From assembly GCA_038322815.1 (NCBI GenBank), contig JBBQGG010000044.1:1-25072 (forward strand): a stretch of DNA of 25,072 nt, in the 5' to 3' direction. Position 1 is the first letter of the stretch. The number at the start of each line of letters is the position of its first letter. The notes beneath the pieces are model-generated. The model worked only from the letters and a program-made list of their open reading frames with translations, did not search any database and had not been told where the DNA came from. This DNA comes from PALSA-1296 sp038322815. Its GTDB lineage: Bacteria; Bacteroidota; Ignavibacteria; Palsa-1295. Made by a program: the position numbers and the translations under genes. This document shows positions 17,059 through 24,515 of the stretch, in pieces.

Positions 17059-17631
17059 ATGAAAAACTTCAAAAGATGTATCAAAGGGATGGTTTTAGCC
17101 ATTTCGATCTTTGTTTTATTCGCTTTTAGCGATAATTCTACTATTGCACAAGTTATAACTACAGCACCCACTTGCTTTACACTTTCTATAGCGCTAGTAG
17201 CAGGTAGTGCTTGCAATACAGATGTATGTGCCGGTGGAACAAATAGTGGCAATAATTGCGACATATGTTTTACTGTTACCATTGGTGGTAAGTGTGCCGA
17301 ACTGCCACAATCATTTCAAATTACTTCTGATGAATGTTTTAGTATTTGCAGCCCATCAGGTGATTTTACTCTTGGCACTCATTCAGGTGGTGTTTGTGAT
17401 AATGCAGCAAAGCAAATAGTATGGAAAAATGCTTCAGGTGGTTGCGCTATACCTCCTTGTAATCCACCAGTACCGCCTAATCCCCCTTGTGTAGGTATGT
17501 CAAATACTGATCAAGGAACCTTCAGAATTTGCGGCAGCGGCGCACACCAGGTTTTCCATATCGCACTGGTTTCACATTGCATGAGTCTTTGCAGTACTCC
17601 ATGCACCGATGCCGTTATTACACTACCTTAG
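17059..17631 (+). CDS. Secreted cysteine-rich protein of unknown function (cassette A cargo)
   Basis: 190 residues: a signal peptide (MKNFKRCIKGMVLAISIFVL, ending NSTIAQ) and a ~159-residue mature protein with 16 cysteines, an even number consistent with disulfides in the periplasm or outside the cell. Cysteines cluster as C-x3-C, C-x2-C and near-C-terminal C-x3-C-x3-C. A proline-rich linker (PPCNPPVPPNPPC) separates two halves. It lacks a recognisable T9SS sorting domain, Cys-based lipobox or transmembrane anchor. No known family is apparent. The ATG at 17059 directly precedes the signal peptide; there is no evident Shine-Dalgarno. It is followed by a terminator at 17678-17721, so it is probably monocistronic and driven by the conserved block. 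Confidence 0.8.
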   Translation: MKNFKRCIKGMVLAISIFVLFAFSDNSTIAQVITTAPTCFTLSIALVAGSACNTDVCAGGTNSGNNCDICFTVTIGGKCAELPQSFQITSDECFSICSPSGDFTLGTHSGGVCDNAAKQIVWKNASGGCAIPPCNPPVPPNPPCVGMSNTDQGTFRICGSGAHQVFHIALVSHCMSLCSTPCTDAVITLP

Positions 17632-17677
17632 AAATATATTGGAATGATTTTTATAATTCATTGTTGATATTGACAGG

Positions 17678-17721
17678 ACCACTGTGGGCTAGACTATTAG
17701 AATAATTCACAGTGGTTTTTT
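17678..17721 (+). terminator. Rho-independent terminator after the Cys-rich gene
   Basis: Nine-bp stem ACCACTGTG (17678-17686) with CACAGTGGT (17708-17716), 21-base loop, running into seven T (17715-17721). It lies 46 bases past the stop codon. Confidence 0.8.
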
Positions 17722-17775
17722 TACAAGTGGTTGTTTTCATTAAATATTATGATAACTTGTCCATTGAATACATTC

Positions 17776-19479
17776 ATGAATACACTCTACGAGAAGAATG
17801 ATAAATTTGTAGCCTCCTATAGGCTTCTCTTTTTTTTTATTATCTTCTCAGCATTACCATCTTTTGCACAGTTAGCCCCGGGTGTTGAATGGCAAAAAGT
17901 TTGGACAGGTGGTGTTGGGAATAGTATCATTCAAACTCGCGACGGTGGATATATGATTGCAGGTTGTACTAATGACAAGAACGCTGTGGGTTTTCATCCA
18001 AGTCTTGACACGAGCAATTTACTCCCAGATATGCTGATTGCTAAGGTGGATGTTTCCGGGGCAGTGGAATGGCAGAAATGCCTTGGTGGAAGTGGGAAGG
18101 ACATAGCACAGTCCATTATTCAGACTTTTGATGGCGGATATGCAATTGCCGGATATACTTCTTCAAATGACGGCGATGTTACCGGAAATAAATCAGGGGT
18201 TGGAGGTGATGCAGGTTGGGTCGTAAAACTTGATTTTTCTGGGAATATTCAATGGACAAAATGTTTCGGAGAAACAGATTTGAGTTCGAACCCGCCTGTT
18301 TCATATACTTATGGATTCTCAATTATCCAAAACACAAAAGGTGAATATGTTGTGACTGGGCACGAAGTTTATTTTGCCAACGAAGGATGTTATCACGGTA
18401 CAGCGGATGCATTTATCCTGAAACTCGACTCATCAGGCAAGGAAGTATGGCAGAAATGCTACGGAGGTAATTCTTCGGATGAATCCTATTCCATAATTCA
18501 AACGGTTGACGGTGGATATTGTTTTGCCGGTAGGACAAATTCACATGATGGCATTATCTCAGGTTACCATGTAGATTCAACTTCACTCTCTTTTCCTCCG
18601 GAGGATGCATGGGTTGTTAAGGTAAATTCCTCCGGTAACTTCGTATGGGGCAAATGCTTTGGAGGCATTAAGAATGATGCGGCTGGATCGGTTGTTCAAA
18701 CTGCCGACAGCGGGTTTGTTATAGCCGGAACCACCAGTTCAAATAGTGCAGATGTTTCCGGGAATCACGGGCAAAGTGATGCCTGGGTTGTGAAACTTAA
18801 TTCATCCGGGAATATCGACTGGCAGAAATGTCTTGGTGGTAAATTTGCAGATGGTGCTTGGTCAATTACTAAAACATCCGATGGCGGATTTGCTGTTATA
18901 GGAACAACGTCTTCGAATGATGGTGATGTTTCCGGATACCACCCATACCCGGATTCTACTAAGGGAAAAACTCGGGATATTTGGGTTGTTAAGCTGGATT
19001 CAAAAGGTACGATGCAGTGGCAGAAATGTCTTGGCGGTTCAGGCAATGAATCAGGATGGTCGATCATTGAAACAACAGATGGGGGATATGCTATTGCCGG
19101 TTCGACAGCTTCTATTGATGGTGATCTTGTGGGAAATCAAGGAAAAAAAGGTATATGGTTGGTGAAGTTGAAAGCACCGACTAATACTGTTGAAAGTAGT
19201 TTCTCTGCTTCGAACTCGTTACTTTATCAGCCATTTAAGATATTCCCAAACCCCTCTTCAGAGGAAGTTCATCTACAAATGCGTGGTGAGCAACAGATAA
19301 AAATGGTTGTATTCTATGATATAATGGGGAGAGAGTTAAGACTTCCATACGAACTTCAAGGCAAAGACGCAATAGTTAGCGTGCGTGAAGTCCCCCCGTG
19401 TGTCTATATTTGTGCAGTAACCTTTACTTATAATAATTATACCGGTACGCTTAGACTTCCGCTTGTGGTACAGCATTAA
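17776..19479 (+). CDS. Secreted seven-repeat propeller-like protein with T9SS sorting domain
   Basis: 567 residues from the ATG at 17776; a TTG (17731) and an ATG (17749) upstream are open but precede the signal peptide (YRLLFFFIIFSALPSFAQ). The mature part has seven ~55-65-residue repeats of the form SIIQTxDGGYAIAGxTSSNDGDVSG, then DAWVVKLDSSGNxxWQKCLGG. Seven units of this kind suggest a seven-bladed beta-propeller of the delta-60/T9SS surface class. The ~75-residue tail (FKIFPNPSSEEVHLQMRG, VVFYDIMGRELRLPYEL, terminal LPLVVQH) is a sorting domain. Each repeat carries a WxKC cysteine, unusual for an exported propeller. Located between cassette A and the truncated clpB; its own unit because a terminator precedes it. 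Confidence 0.88.
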   Translation: MNTLYEKNDKFVASYRLLFFFIIFSALPSFAQLAPGVEWQKVWTGGVGNSIIQTRDGGYMIAGCTNDKNAVGFHPSLDTSNLLPDMLIAKVDVSGAVEWQKCLGGSGKDIAQSIIQTFDGGYAIAGYTSSNDGDVTGNKSGVGGDAGWVVKLDFSGNIQWTKCFGETDLSSNPPVSYTYGFSIIQNTKGEYVVTGHEVYFANEGCYHGTADAFILKLDSSGKEVWQKCYGGNSSDESYSIIQTVDGGYCFAGRTNSHDGIISGYHVDSTSLSFPPEDAWVVKVNSSGNFVWGKCFGGIKNDAAGSVVQTADSGFVIAGTTSSNSADVSGNHGQSDAWVVKLNSSGNIDWQKCLGGKFADGAWSITKTSDGGFAVIGTTSSNDGDVSGYHPYPDSTKGKTRDIWVVKLDSKGTMQWQKCLGGSGNESGWSIIETTDGGYAIAGSTASIDGDLVGNQGKKGIWLVKLKAPTNTVESSFSASNSLLYQPFKIFPNPSSEEVHLQMRGEQQIKMVVFYDIMGRELRLPYELQGKDAIVSVREVPPCVYICAVTFTYNNYTGTLRLPLVVQH

Positions 19480-19564
19480 AAAAAACTACTCTCCTTTTCT
19501 ACTCCAATTCTCCGGCTCAAAACTTCTCCCTGCAATGTTGTAATTTTATATTACACACAATACT

Positions 19565-20887
19565 ATGGCATCAATCAAAGAAGCGACACAGTCGAGACTC
19601 GCAGAGATAGATAAAGAGCTTGCCGAACTCACTGAAGACCGGATGCGCATTCGCTCGCATTGGGAATTAGAAAAAAATCTCATTAAATCCATTCGTGCAA
19701 AAAAACAGGAGATCGAGCAGGCACGGCTCGATGCCGAGCGTTTCGAACGTGAAGGGGATTTTGCAAAGGTTGCTGAGATCCGCTACGGTACGATCGGCGA
19801 TATTGAAAAAAGCCTGAAGATAAAACAGGATGAGCTTGAAGATGCCCAGAAAGATAAGCAGTTATTAAAAGAAGAAGTCGGCGCTGAGGATATTGCTGAA
19901 GTTGTTGCCAAGTGGACAGGTATCCCCGTTTCGAAAATGCTTGAAAGCGAGCGCTCGAAGCTTTTGAAGATGGAAGATAATCTTCATGACCGCGTTATCG
20001 GTCAGGATGAAGCTGTTATCGCAGTATCGAATGCCATCCGCCGTTCACGCGCAGGCTTACAAGATAGAAACCGTCCCATCGGAAGTTTTATTTTTCTCGG
20101 AAGTACCGGAGTCGGGAAAACAGAACTTGCCAGAGCACTTGCAGAATTCCTCTTTGATGATGAACATGCAATGGTGCGTATTGATATGTCGGAATACATG
20201 GAAAAATTTTCCGTATCGCGTCTTGTCGGTGCACCTCCGGGATATGTCGGCTATGAAGAAGGCGGGCAGCTTACCGAAGCTGTTCGCCGCAGGCCGTACA
20301 GTGTTGTACTTCTCGATGAGATAGAAAAGGCGCATCCTGATGTCTTTAATATTCTCTTGCAAGTATTCGATGATGGAAGATTAACCGATTCACAGGGACG
20401 TACCGTTGATTTCAAAAATACGATCATCATCATGACATCGAATATCGGTTCGCAGCTTATCACTGAACAGATCACACGCATGACCGATGAGAATCGTGAG
20501 AATATCATGAGCGAACTGAAAACAAAGCTTATCGGCGAGCTTCGCAAGACCATGCGTCCGGAATTTCTGAATCGTATTGATGAGATCGTGATGTTCCAAC
20601 CGCTTCTGCAAAGTGATCTTCGCAAGATCGTTGATATTCAATTGCAGAATCTTATCAAGATGGTAGAAAAAGAAGGAATGGAAATTGCAATATCGAATGA
20701 TGCCCGCGAATGGCTTGCTAAAACAGGCTACGATCCGGTTTACGGAGCGCGCCCATTAAAGCGCGTGATTCAAAAGCAAATAGTCGATCCGCTTGCAACA
20801 AAATTCTTAGGCGGAGAATTTATTTCCGGCGATACGATTAGCGTCGATCATAATGATAGGGGACAATATACTTTTTTGAAAAAATAA
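19565..20887 (+). CDS. clpB: ClpB-type disaggregase lacking N-domain and NBD1 (NBD2-only)
   Basis: 440 residues matching only the C-terminal half of ClpB (normally ~860). Residues 1-105 are the second half of the coiled-coil middle domain (AELTEDRMRIRSHWELEKNL, EREGDFAKVAEIRYG), then AEVVAKWTGIPVSKMLE (111-127), Walker A GSTGVGKTE (179-187), pore loop GYVGYEEG (226-233), Walker B VVLLDE (247-252), sensor 1 TSN (291-293), arginine finger in RPEFLNRID (331-339), sensor 2 GARP (394-397), and a small C-terminal domain. All NBD2 motifs are intact. Upstream is a T9SS gene plus 85 bases, with no NBD1 remnant. Full ClpB threads aggregates with DnaK; whether this half is functional, partners a full ClpB, or is a preserved truncation cannot be told. 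Confidence 0.9.
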   Translation: MASIKEATQSRLAEIDKELAELTEDRMRIRSHWELEKNLIKSIRAKKQEIEQARLDAERFEREGDFAKVAEIRYGTIGDIEKSLKIKQDELEDAQKDKQLLKEEVGAEDIAEVVAKWTGIPVSKMLESERSKLLKMEDNLHDRVIGQDEAVIAVSNAIRRSRAGLQDRNRPIGSFIFLGSTGVGKTELARALAEFLFDDEHAMVRIDMSEYMEKFSVSRLVGAPPGYVGYEEGGQLTEAVRRRPYSVVLLDEIEKAHPDVFNILLQVFDDGRLTDSQGRTVDFKNTIIIMTSNIGSQLITEQITRMTDENRENIMSELKTKLIGELRKTMRPEFLNRIDEIVMFQPLLQSDLRKIVDIQLQNLIKMVEKEGMEIAISNDAREWLAKTGYDPVYGARPLKRVIQKQIVDPLATKFLGGEFISGDTISVDHNDRGQYTFLKK

Positions 20888-20897
20888 CCTCATTTAA

Positions 20898-21001
20898 TGT
20901 CATTGCGAGCGATAGCGAAGCAATCTAAAATTCTGAAAATGATCTTACTACTCAGGACTTCAGATTGCCGCGTTCGGGCTAAAGCCCTCCTCGCAATGAC
21001 A
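20898..21001. repeat. REP-like paired structured repeat (clpB to aldehyde dehydrogenase gap)
   Basis: Ends are a 12-bp inverted repeat (TGTCATTGCGAG at 20898-20909 with its complement at 20990-21001). The left arm is short (ATTGC...GCAAT around GAGCGATAGCGAA); the right arm, on the minus strand, has an inner hairpin GGGCTTTAGCCC. The element ends 14 bases before the next ATG. Confidence 0.85.
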
Positions 21002-21015
21002 ACCTAAATATTATT

Positions 21016-22443
21016 ATGCCACAAACCCGCAATCCCATCATCGGATCATCTGAACTTGAAGGCACCGAAGGGCTTCGCGAAGTATTAAGTCCTCATTCCG
21101 GCACACTCGTCGGTTCGGTAACGTATGCTGGATTCATCCAAATGACAACGGCAATAGCCGAAGCTGAAAAGGCATTTCACTCATTTCGTAATAGCTCTAC
21201 GGCAGAAAGATCGCGAATACTGAATGAAACTTCCGGTCGCATTGCAGCGAGTAAAGAAGAGATCGCCCAGCTTATTACATCTGAAAGCGGAAAACCCATC
21301 ACGTATTCACGCATTGAAGTTGATCGTGCAGTCTTTACTTTCGCTGCTGCTGCGAAGGCTGCGCTTCATGCAAATGACGATATTGCACCCGATCTTCTGG
21401 GCGCGCCCAATGCTGCTGGAAGAACTGTTACGTATCGCTATTTTCCGCTTGGCGTCATTGCTGCTATTACCCCTTTTAATTTTCCGCTTAATCTTGTTGC
21501 CCATAAGATCGCTCCGGCAATTGCATCGGGAAATACGATCGTCCTAAAACCTGCACCGCAGACTCCTCTGACATCCTTCATGCTTGCCGATATTATGCGT
21601 GAAGCGGGCTTGCCGAATGGAGTGCTGAACGTAGTGCCATGTGATAACGATGTCGCTGAAGTTCTTGTAATGCATGAATCGGTAAAGATGCTTTCCTTCA
21701 CAGGCAGTGCAGCAGTCGGATGGAAATTAAAATCGCTTATCCCAAAAAAGAAAGTCGCATTAGAGCTTGGGGGTAATGGCTCGGCAATTATTGATGAAGT
21801 AAAGGATTGGGATTCACTGATCACTGCGCTCACAACGGCAGCATTTTATTATGCAGGGCAGGTTTGCATCAGTCTGCAAAATCTTTATGTGAAGCGCGAG
21901 TTCTATGATGAAATGCTAGATAAGATGACTCGCGCAGCAAAGGCAATCATTCCCGGCGATCCGATGCATGATGATACGCTCGTCGGACCGATGATCTCCG
22001 AAGCAGCGACGCTGAAAGTAAAAGCATGGATCGATGAAGCAGTGAGTCTTGGAGCAACGATGCATAGCGGAAGTTATCTAGCTCCGAATTATCTCACGCC
22101 GACCGTACTGACCAATGTTCCCGAAACGGCAACGCTACATAAAGAAGAAGCCTTCGCTCCTGTTCTGATCATCACTCCCTATGACTATGTAACGGAGGCA
22201 ATCATAAAAATAAATGCAGGCCATTATGGCTTGCAAGCTGCGCTCTATTCAAACGATGAAAAGATCATAGGAATTGCCTATAACCAACTTGAAGTGGGCG
22301 GACTTATCATCAATGATACTAACAGTTTCCGTATTGACACAATGCCCTACGGCGGAGTCAAAGATTCCGGCTTCGGAAGGGAAGGAATTGACTTTGCGAT
22401 GAGGGAAATGTCGGAGATCAAGGTGATGGTGAAGCGTGAATAA
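21016..22443 (+). CDS. Aldehyde dehydrogenase family protein (NAD(P)+)
   Basis: Oxidises an aldehyde to an acid (or acyl product) with NAD(P)+; substrate not determinable. The 475-residue product has a complete ALDH core: oxyanion Asn155 in PFNFP, cofactor Lys178 in LKPAPQTP, FTGSAAVG (228-235), general base Glu250 in LELGGNGSA, nucleophile Cys284 in GQVCISLQNLYV, and the closing YGGVKDSGFGREG. The GQVCIS context is seen in the lactaldehyde/non-phosphorylating-GAPDH-like branch (ALDH21/ALDH11 relatives). The ATG follows a REP-like repeat by 14 bases, with no strong ribosome site. It is probably a single gene. Confidence 0.93.
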   Translation: MPQTRNPIIGSSELEGTEGLREVLSPHSGTLVGSVTYAGFIQMTTAIAEAEKAFHSFRNSSTAERSRILNETSGRIAASKEEIAQLITSESGKPITYSRIEVDRAVFTFAAAAKAALHANDDIAPDLLGAPNAAGRTVTYRYFPLGVIAAITPFNFPLNLVAHKIAPAIASGNTIVLKPAPQTPLTSFMLADIMREAGLPNGVLNVVPCDNDVAEVLVMHESVKMLSFTGSAAVGWKLKSLIPKKKVALELGGNGSAIIDEVKDWDSLITALTTAAFYYAGQVCISLQNLYVKREFYDEMLDKMTRAAKAIIPGDPMHDDTLVGPMISEAATLKVKAWIDEAVSLGATMHSGSYLAPNYLTPTVLTNVPETATLHKEEAFAPVLIITPYDYVTEAIIKINAGHYGLQAALYSNDEKIIGIAYNQLEVGGLIINDTNSFRIDTMPYGGVKDSGFGREGIDFAMREMSEIKVMVKRE

Positions 22444-22595
22444 TGAGATTTGGTAAGATTTTTTAGATTTTATCGGAGGAGTTTGAATCCGGTGGGGAGG
22501 ACTCTTAGTCCGCCAGTAAGTGTAACATTCCATCGTTTCGCTCTGAGAAAAAATATTTTCTGGCAAAATAATTATAAAAATATGTCAGAGAGAAT

Positions 22596-22889
22596 TCATA
22601 GTATCAACCTTAGATATTTTACAATTTCACCGTCTGTACCTTTGAGACCGAATTTTTTTCTCAACCTTGATCTCATTTCATTAACTGCCTGGTCATCCGC
22701 ACCTAATTCATGCGCGATCTCCTTTGTTCTCGACTCCATTATTAGCAGTGTGCATACTTTTATCTCTGTTGATGTTAAGTCGGGATGTTTTTTCAGAAGT
22801 TTTTCGAAGAAAGTGGGGTACATCTCTATTACTTTCTTTTTAAAATCAATCCATTCGTTTACGTCGTTGAGGACTCCACGATTTTCCAT
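22596..22889 (-). CDS. Small stand-alone LuxR/GerE-type HTH protein (cassette B)
   Basis: 97 residues and a paralogue of the protein at 16510-16788. Shared blocks are W-x-DF, PTFxxKLxKKHPDL, E-x-KVC-x-LL, KEIA and AV-xx-MRSRLR-x-KF; this copy reads DDQAVNEMRSRLRKKFGL in the recognition region. As in copy A there is no sensor domain, and the gene points away from a secreted-protein gene. The near-identical recognition helices and the matching intergenic blocks suggest the two proteins may bind the same sites and cross-regulate (inference). Confidence 0.8.
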   Translation of the reverse strand: MENRGVLNDVNEWIDFKKKVIEMYPTFFEKLLKKHPDLTSTEIKVCTLLIMESRTKEIAHELGADDQAVNEMRSRLRKKFGLKGTDGEIVKYLRLIL

Positions 22890-22944
22890 TTTTACAACTT
22901 ATAGTTTTATCACACAAAAAAGAAACAAAAGGTATGGAGTTTCG

Positions 22945-23050
22945 GTTCGCAAAATTCAAAAAATTATTTGTCATATAAATCGTATACAAATCGTATATTT
23001 TATGAGGTAATAAGTATAGGTTTTTTGAATGAGATATTGTATTTTTGTAG
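22945..23050 (+). promoter_or_regulatory. Conserved divergent promoter/operator block, copy B
   Basis: Counterpart of 16867-16962: GTTCGCAAAATTCAAAAAAT (22945), GTATATTTT (22993), GTATAGG (23014) and TATTTTTGTAG (23040-23050). TATTTTTG (23040-23047) matches TAnnTTTG. The nearest TTG upstream is at 12-base spacing, too short for the usual -33 box, so activator dependence is possible. An 11-base tandem repeat (22977-22998) lies inside the block. The expected start near 23052 favours the ATG at 23086 for the downstream gene. Confidence 0.6.
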
Positions 23051-23085
23051 TTAGAATTCCAATTTATGGTATAATTTCAAAAAAA

Positions 23086-24186
23086 ATGAAAATCAAAGAT
23101 AATACAACAAGGATAGGAAAAATATTGGTTTTTTTTACAGTATTTTTGCTGTGCAGTCCTTATTCAGTTATTGCACAAGATACAGTTCGGTATAGACTCT
23201 CTGAAAGTATGTTGCCTGACTCAACATTATTTCGATATGAATTAGGATCAATAGCTTTTACTCATAGTGGAGCACAAACTTTTCTGAAGTTTGCAAATAT
23301 GACACCAACCACTATTTCGTCATTTTTTAAGACTGAAAATTTCACCGTTCTAAGCACTTCTGATTCTATTTCATTTTTTAGGTTTGCATCCTTTGACGAC
23401 AAGCATTTTCCTCAAACTATTTTTACTGGAGATAGCGGGTCAGCAGCATGGACAACTTTTATTAATTCCATAAAAAGTCGGTATGATGACTCGGCATTTT
23501 ATGTGAAGCCTTCTTCTACATACTTCAATACTAGTTCGACTGTGTATTATATCGCTTCGCTGTATAATGCTTCCAACAATTCTCTTCTCCTTCGATTAGA
23601 TACTTTAGCTTGTTTCTTATGGAGTGCAGGAAAGCTCGGATACACGTGCTATCCACCCTCGAATGACATGCACTTACAAAAGCTAAATAATGTAGGGACA
23701 AATGTTTCAGTTTATTTAACAGTGGATAGAGTAACTGCTCTCCCATCAGGATCTTCTTTTGTAGATAGCGTGAATACTGAATCTTCAAACTACTCTGCTA
23801 CCCCACATCTCATTTATGCTGACACACTAGTATACCCTGCTGATAGACATGATCCCTATGTGCAGCCTAAATATAGTTCTGTCTCACGTATAACGGATGG
23901 CGACGGTAATACGTTTATACCTGCTGGTGATTATTATAAAAGGAAAGTATTTGTCGGCAACCACACTGTTCAAAAGTTCATTTTTTTCTCTGATGCTGCT
24001 ACAAGTGCTTCATTAGTAATATATGATGTTAACGGACGGAAAATAATGGAAGCGGAAAACCAAATTATGTCTGGCATAAATACTTTACTTACTGATACAG
24101 GTAAATTACCCTCTGGAGAGTATACTGTAATTGTGACAGCTCAAGGTAAAATTCTTTTGCGAAACTCTATATTGATTGTCAACTAA
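23086..24186 (+). CDS. Secreted protein with divergent T9SS-type sorting domain (cassette B cargo)
   Basis: 366 residues from the ATG at 23086; an ATG at 23029 is open but lies upstream of the predicted -7 box. Signal peptide (KILVFFTVFLLCSPYSVIAQ). The mature part is Ser/Thr/Tyr/Phe-rich and beta-like (RYRLSESMLPDSTLFRYELG; ADTLVYPADRHDPYVQPKYS) with no recognised family. The last ~75 residues resemble a T9SS type A domain: VIYDVNGRKIMEAENQI, LPSGEYTVIVTAQGK and a closing ILIVN, but the PNP motif is missing. AT-rich codon use differs from the icd or clpB genes. It is followed after 17 bases by a small gene, probably in one operon. Confidence 0.8.
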   Translation: MKIKDNTTRIGKILVFFTVFLLCSPYSVIAQDTVRYRLSESMLPDSTLFRYELGSIAFTHSGAQTFLKFANMTPTTISSFFKTENFTVLSTSDSISFFRFASFDDKHFPQTIFTGDSGSAAWTTFINSIKSRYDDSAFYVKPSSTYFNTSSTVYYIASLYNASNNSLLLRLDTLACFLWSAGKLGYTCYPPSNDMHLQKLNNVGTNVSVYLTVDRVTALPSGSSFVDSVNTESSNYSATPHLIYADTLVYPADRHDPYVQPKYSSVSRITDGDGNTFIPAGDYYKRKVFVGNHTVQKFIFFSDAATSASLVIYDVNGRKIMEAENQIMSGINTLLTDTGKLPSGEYTVIVTAQGKILLRNSILIVN

Positions 24187-24203
24187 AAAATAAGGAGAAT
24201 TAT

Positions 24204-24515
24204 ATGTTAAAAGTGCTTATTGTTAGTATTCATTTAATTGCCGGATTTTCAAGTAAAAATGATGTCCGTAATTCAAGTTATTCGAATGTCCAAACCTTAT
24301 TGTTTGGGAATCATAATATAATACTTGGTACTACCGACACGTGGAAATACAAAGGTCAATGGGTAAACGCAGATGGGTCACATTGTGATTGTTATACCGT
24401 GACTACTCGTGACGAGACTGGTTTTGCAATTTCCTCAAGACAAGTTTGCTTAGGTGTTGTCCGAAGCGACACGCATTGGGGAACTGTTATGTTTTCAGAT
24501 CGTTCAGCAAATTAA
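24204..24515 (+). CDS. Small hypothetical protein, possibly secreted (cassette B second gene)
   Basis: 103 residues, not recognised. The N-terminus (MLKVLIVSIHLIAGFSSK) is hydrophobic and could be a short signal peptide, but lacks a clear cleavage motif. The core is polar and aromatic: TDTWKYKGQWVNADGSHCDC, then YTVTTRDETGFAISSRQVCL, with three cysteines. The start is well supported by AAGGAG seven bases before the ATG, the best Shine-Dalgarno in the window. It is 17 bases downstream of the T9SS cargo gene, so it is likely co-transcribed. Confidence 0.65.
   Translation: MLKVLIVSIHLIAGFSSKNDVRNSSYSNVQTLLFGNHNIILGTTDTWKYKGQWVNADGSHCDCYTVTTRDETGFAISSRQVCLGVVRSDTHWGTVMFSDRSAN

Noticed and set aside
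16989..17129. Short plus-strand frame beginning in the cassette A leader and overlapping the Cys-rich gene in another frame
   Set aside because: It is an out-of-frame shadow of the signal-peptide region; the GGAGGTGG near its start lies after its ATG and so cannot serve it.
16833..17282. 149-codon minus-strand frame across the cassette A promoter and Cys-rich gene start
   Set aside because: It is antisense to a signal-peptide gene and to the conserved promoter block, with no protein-like pattern.
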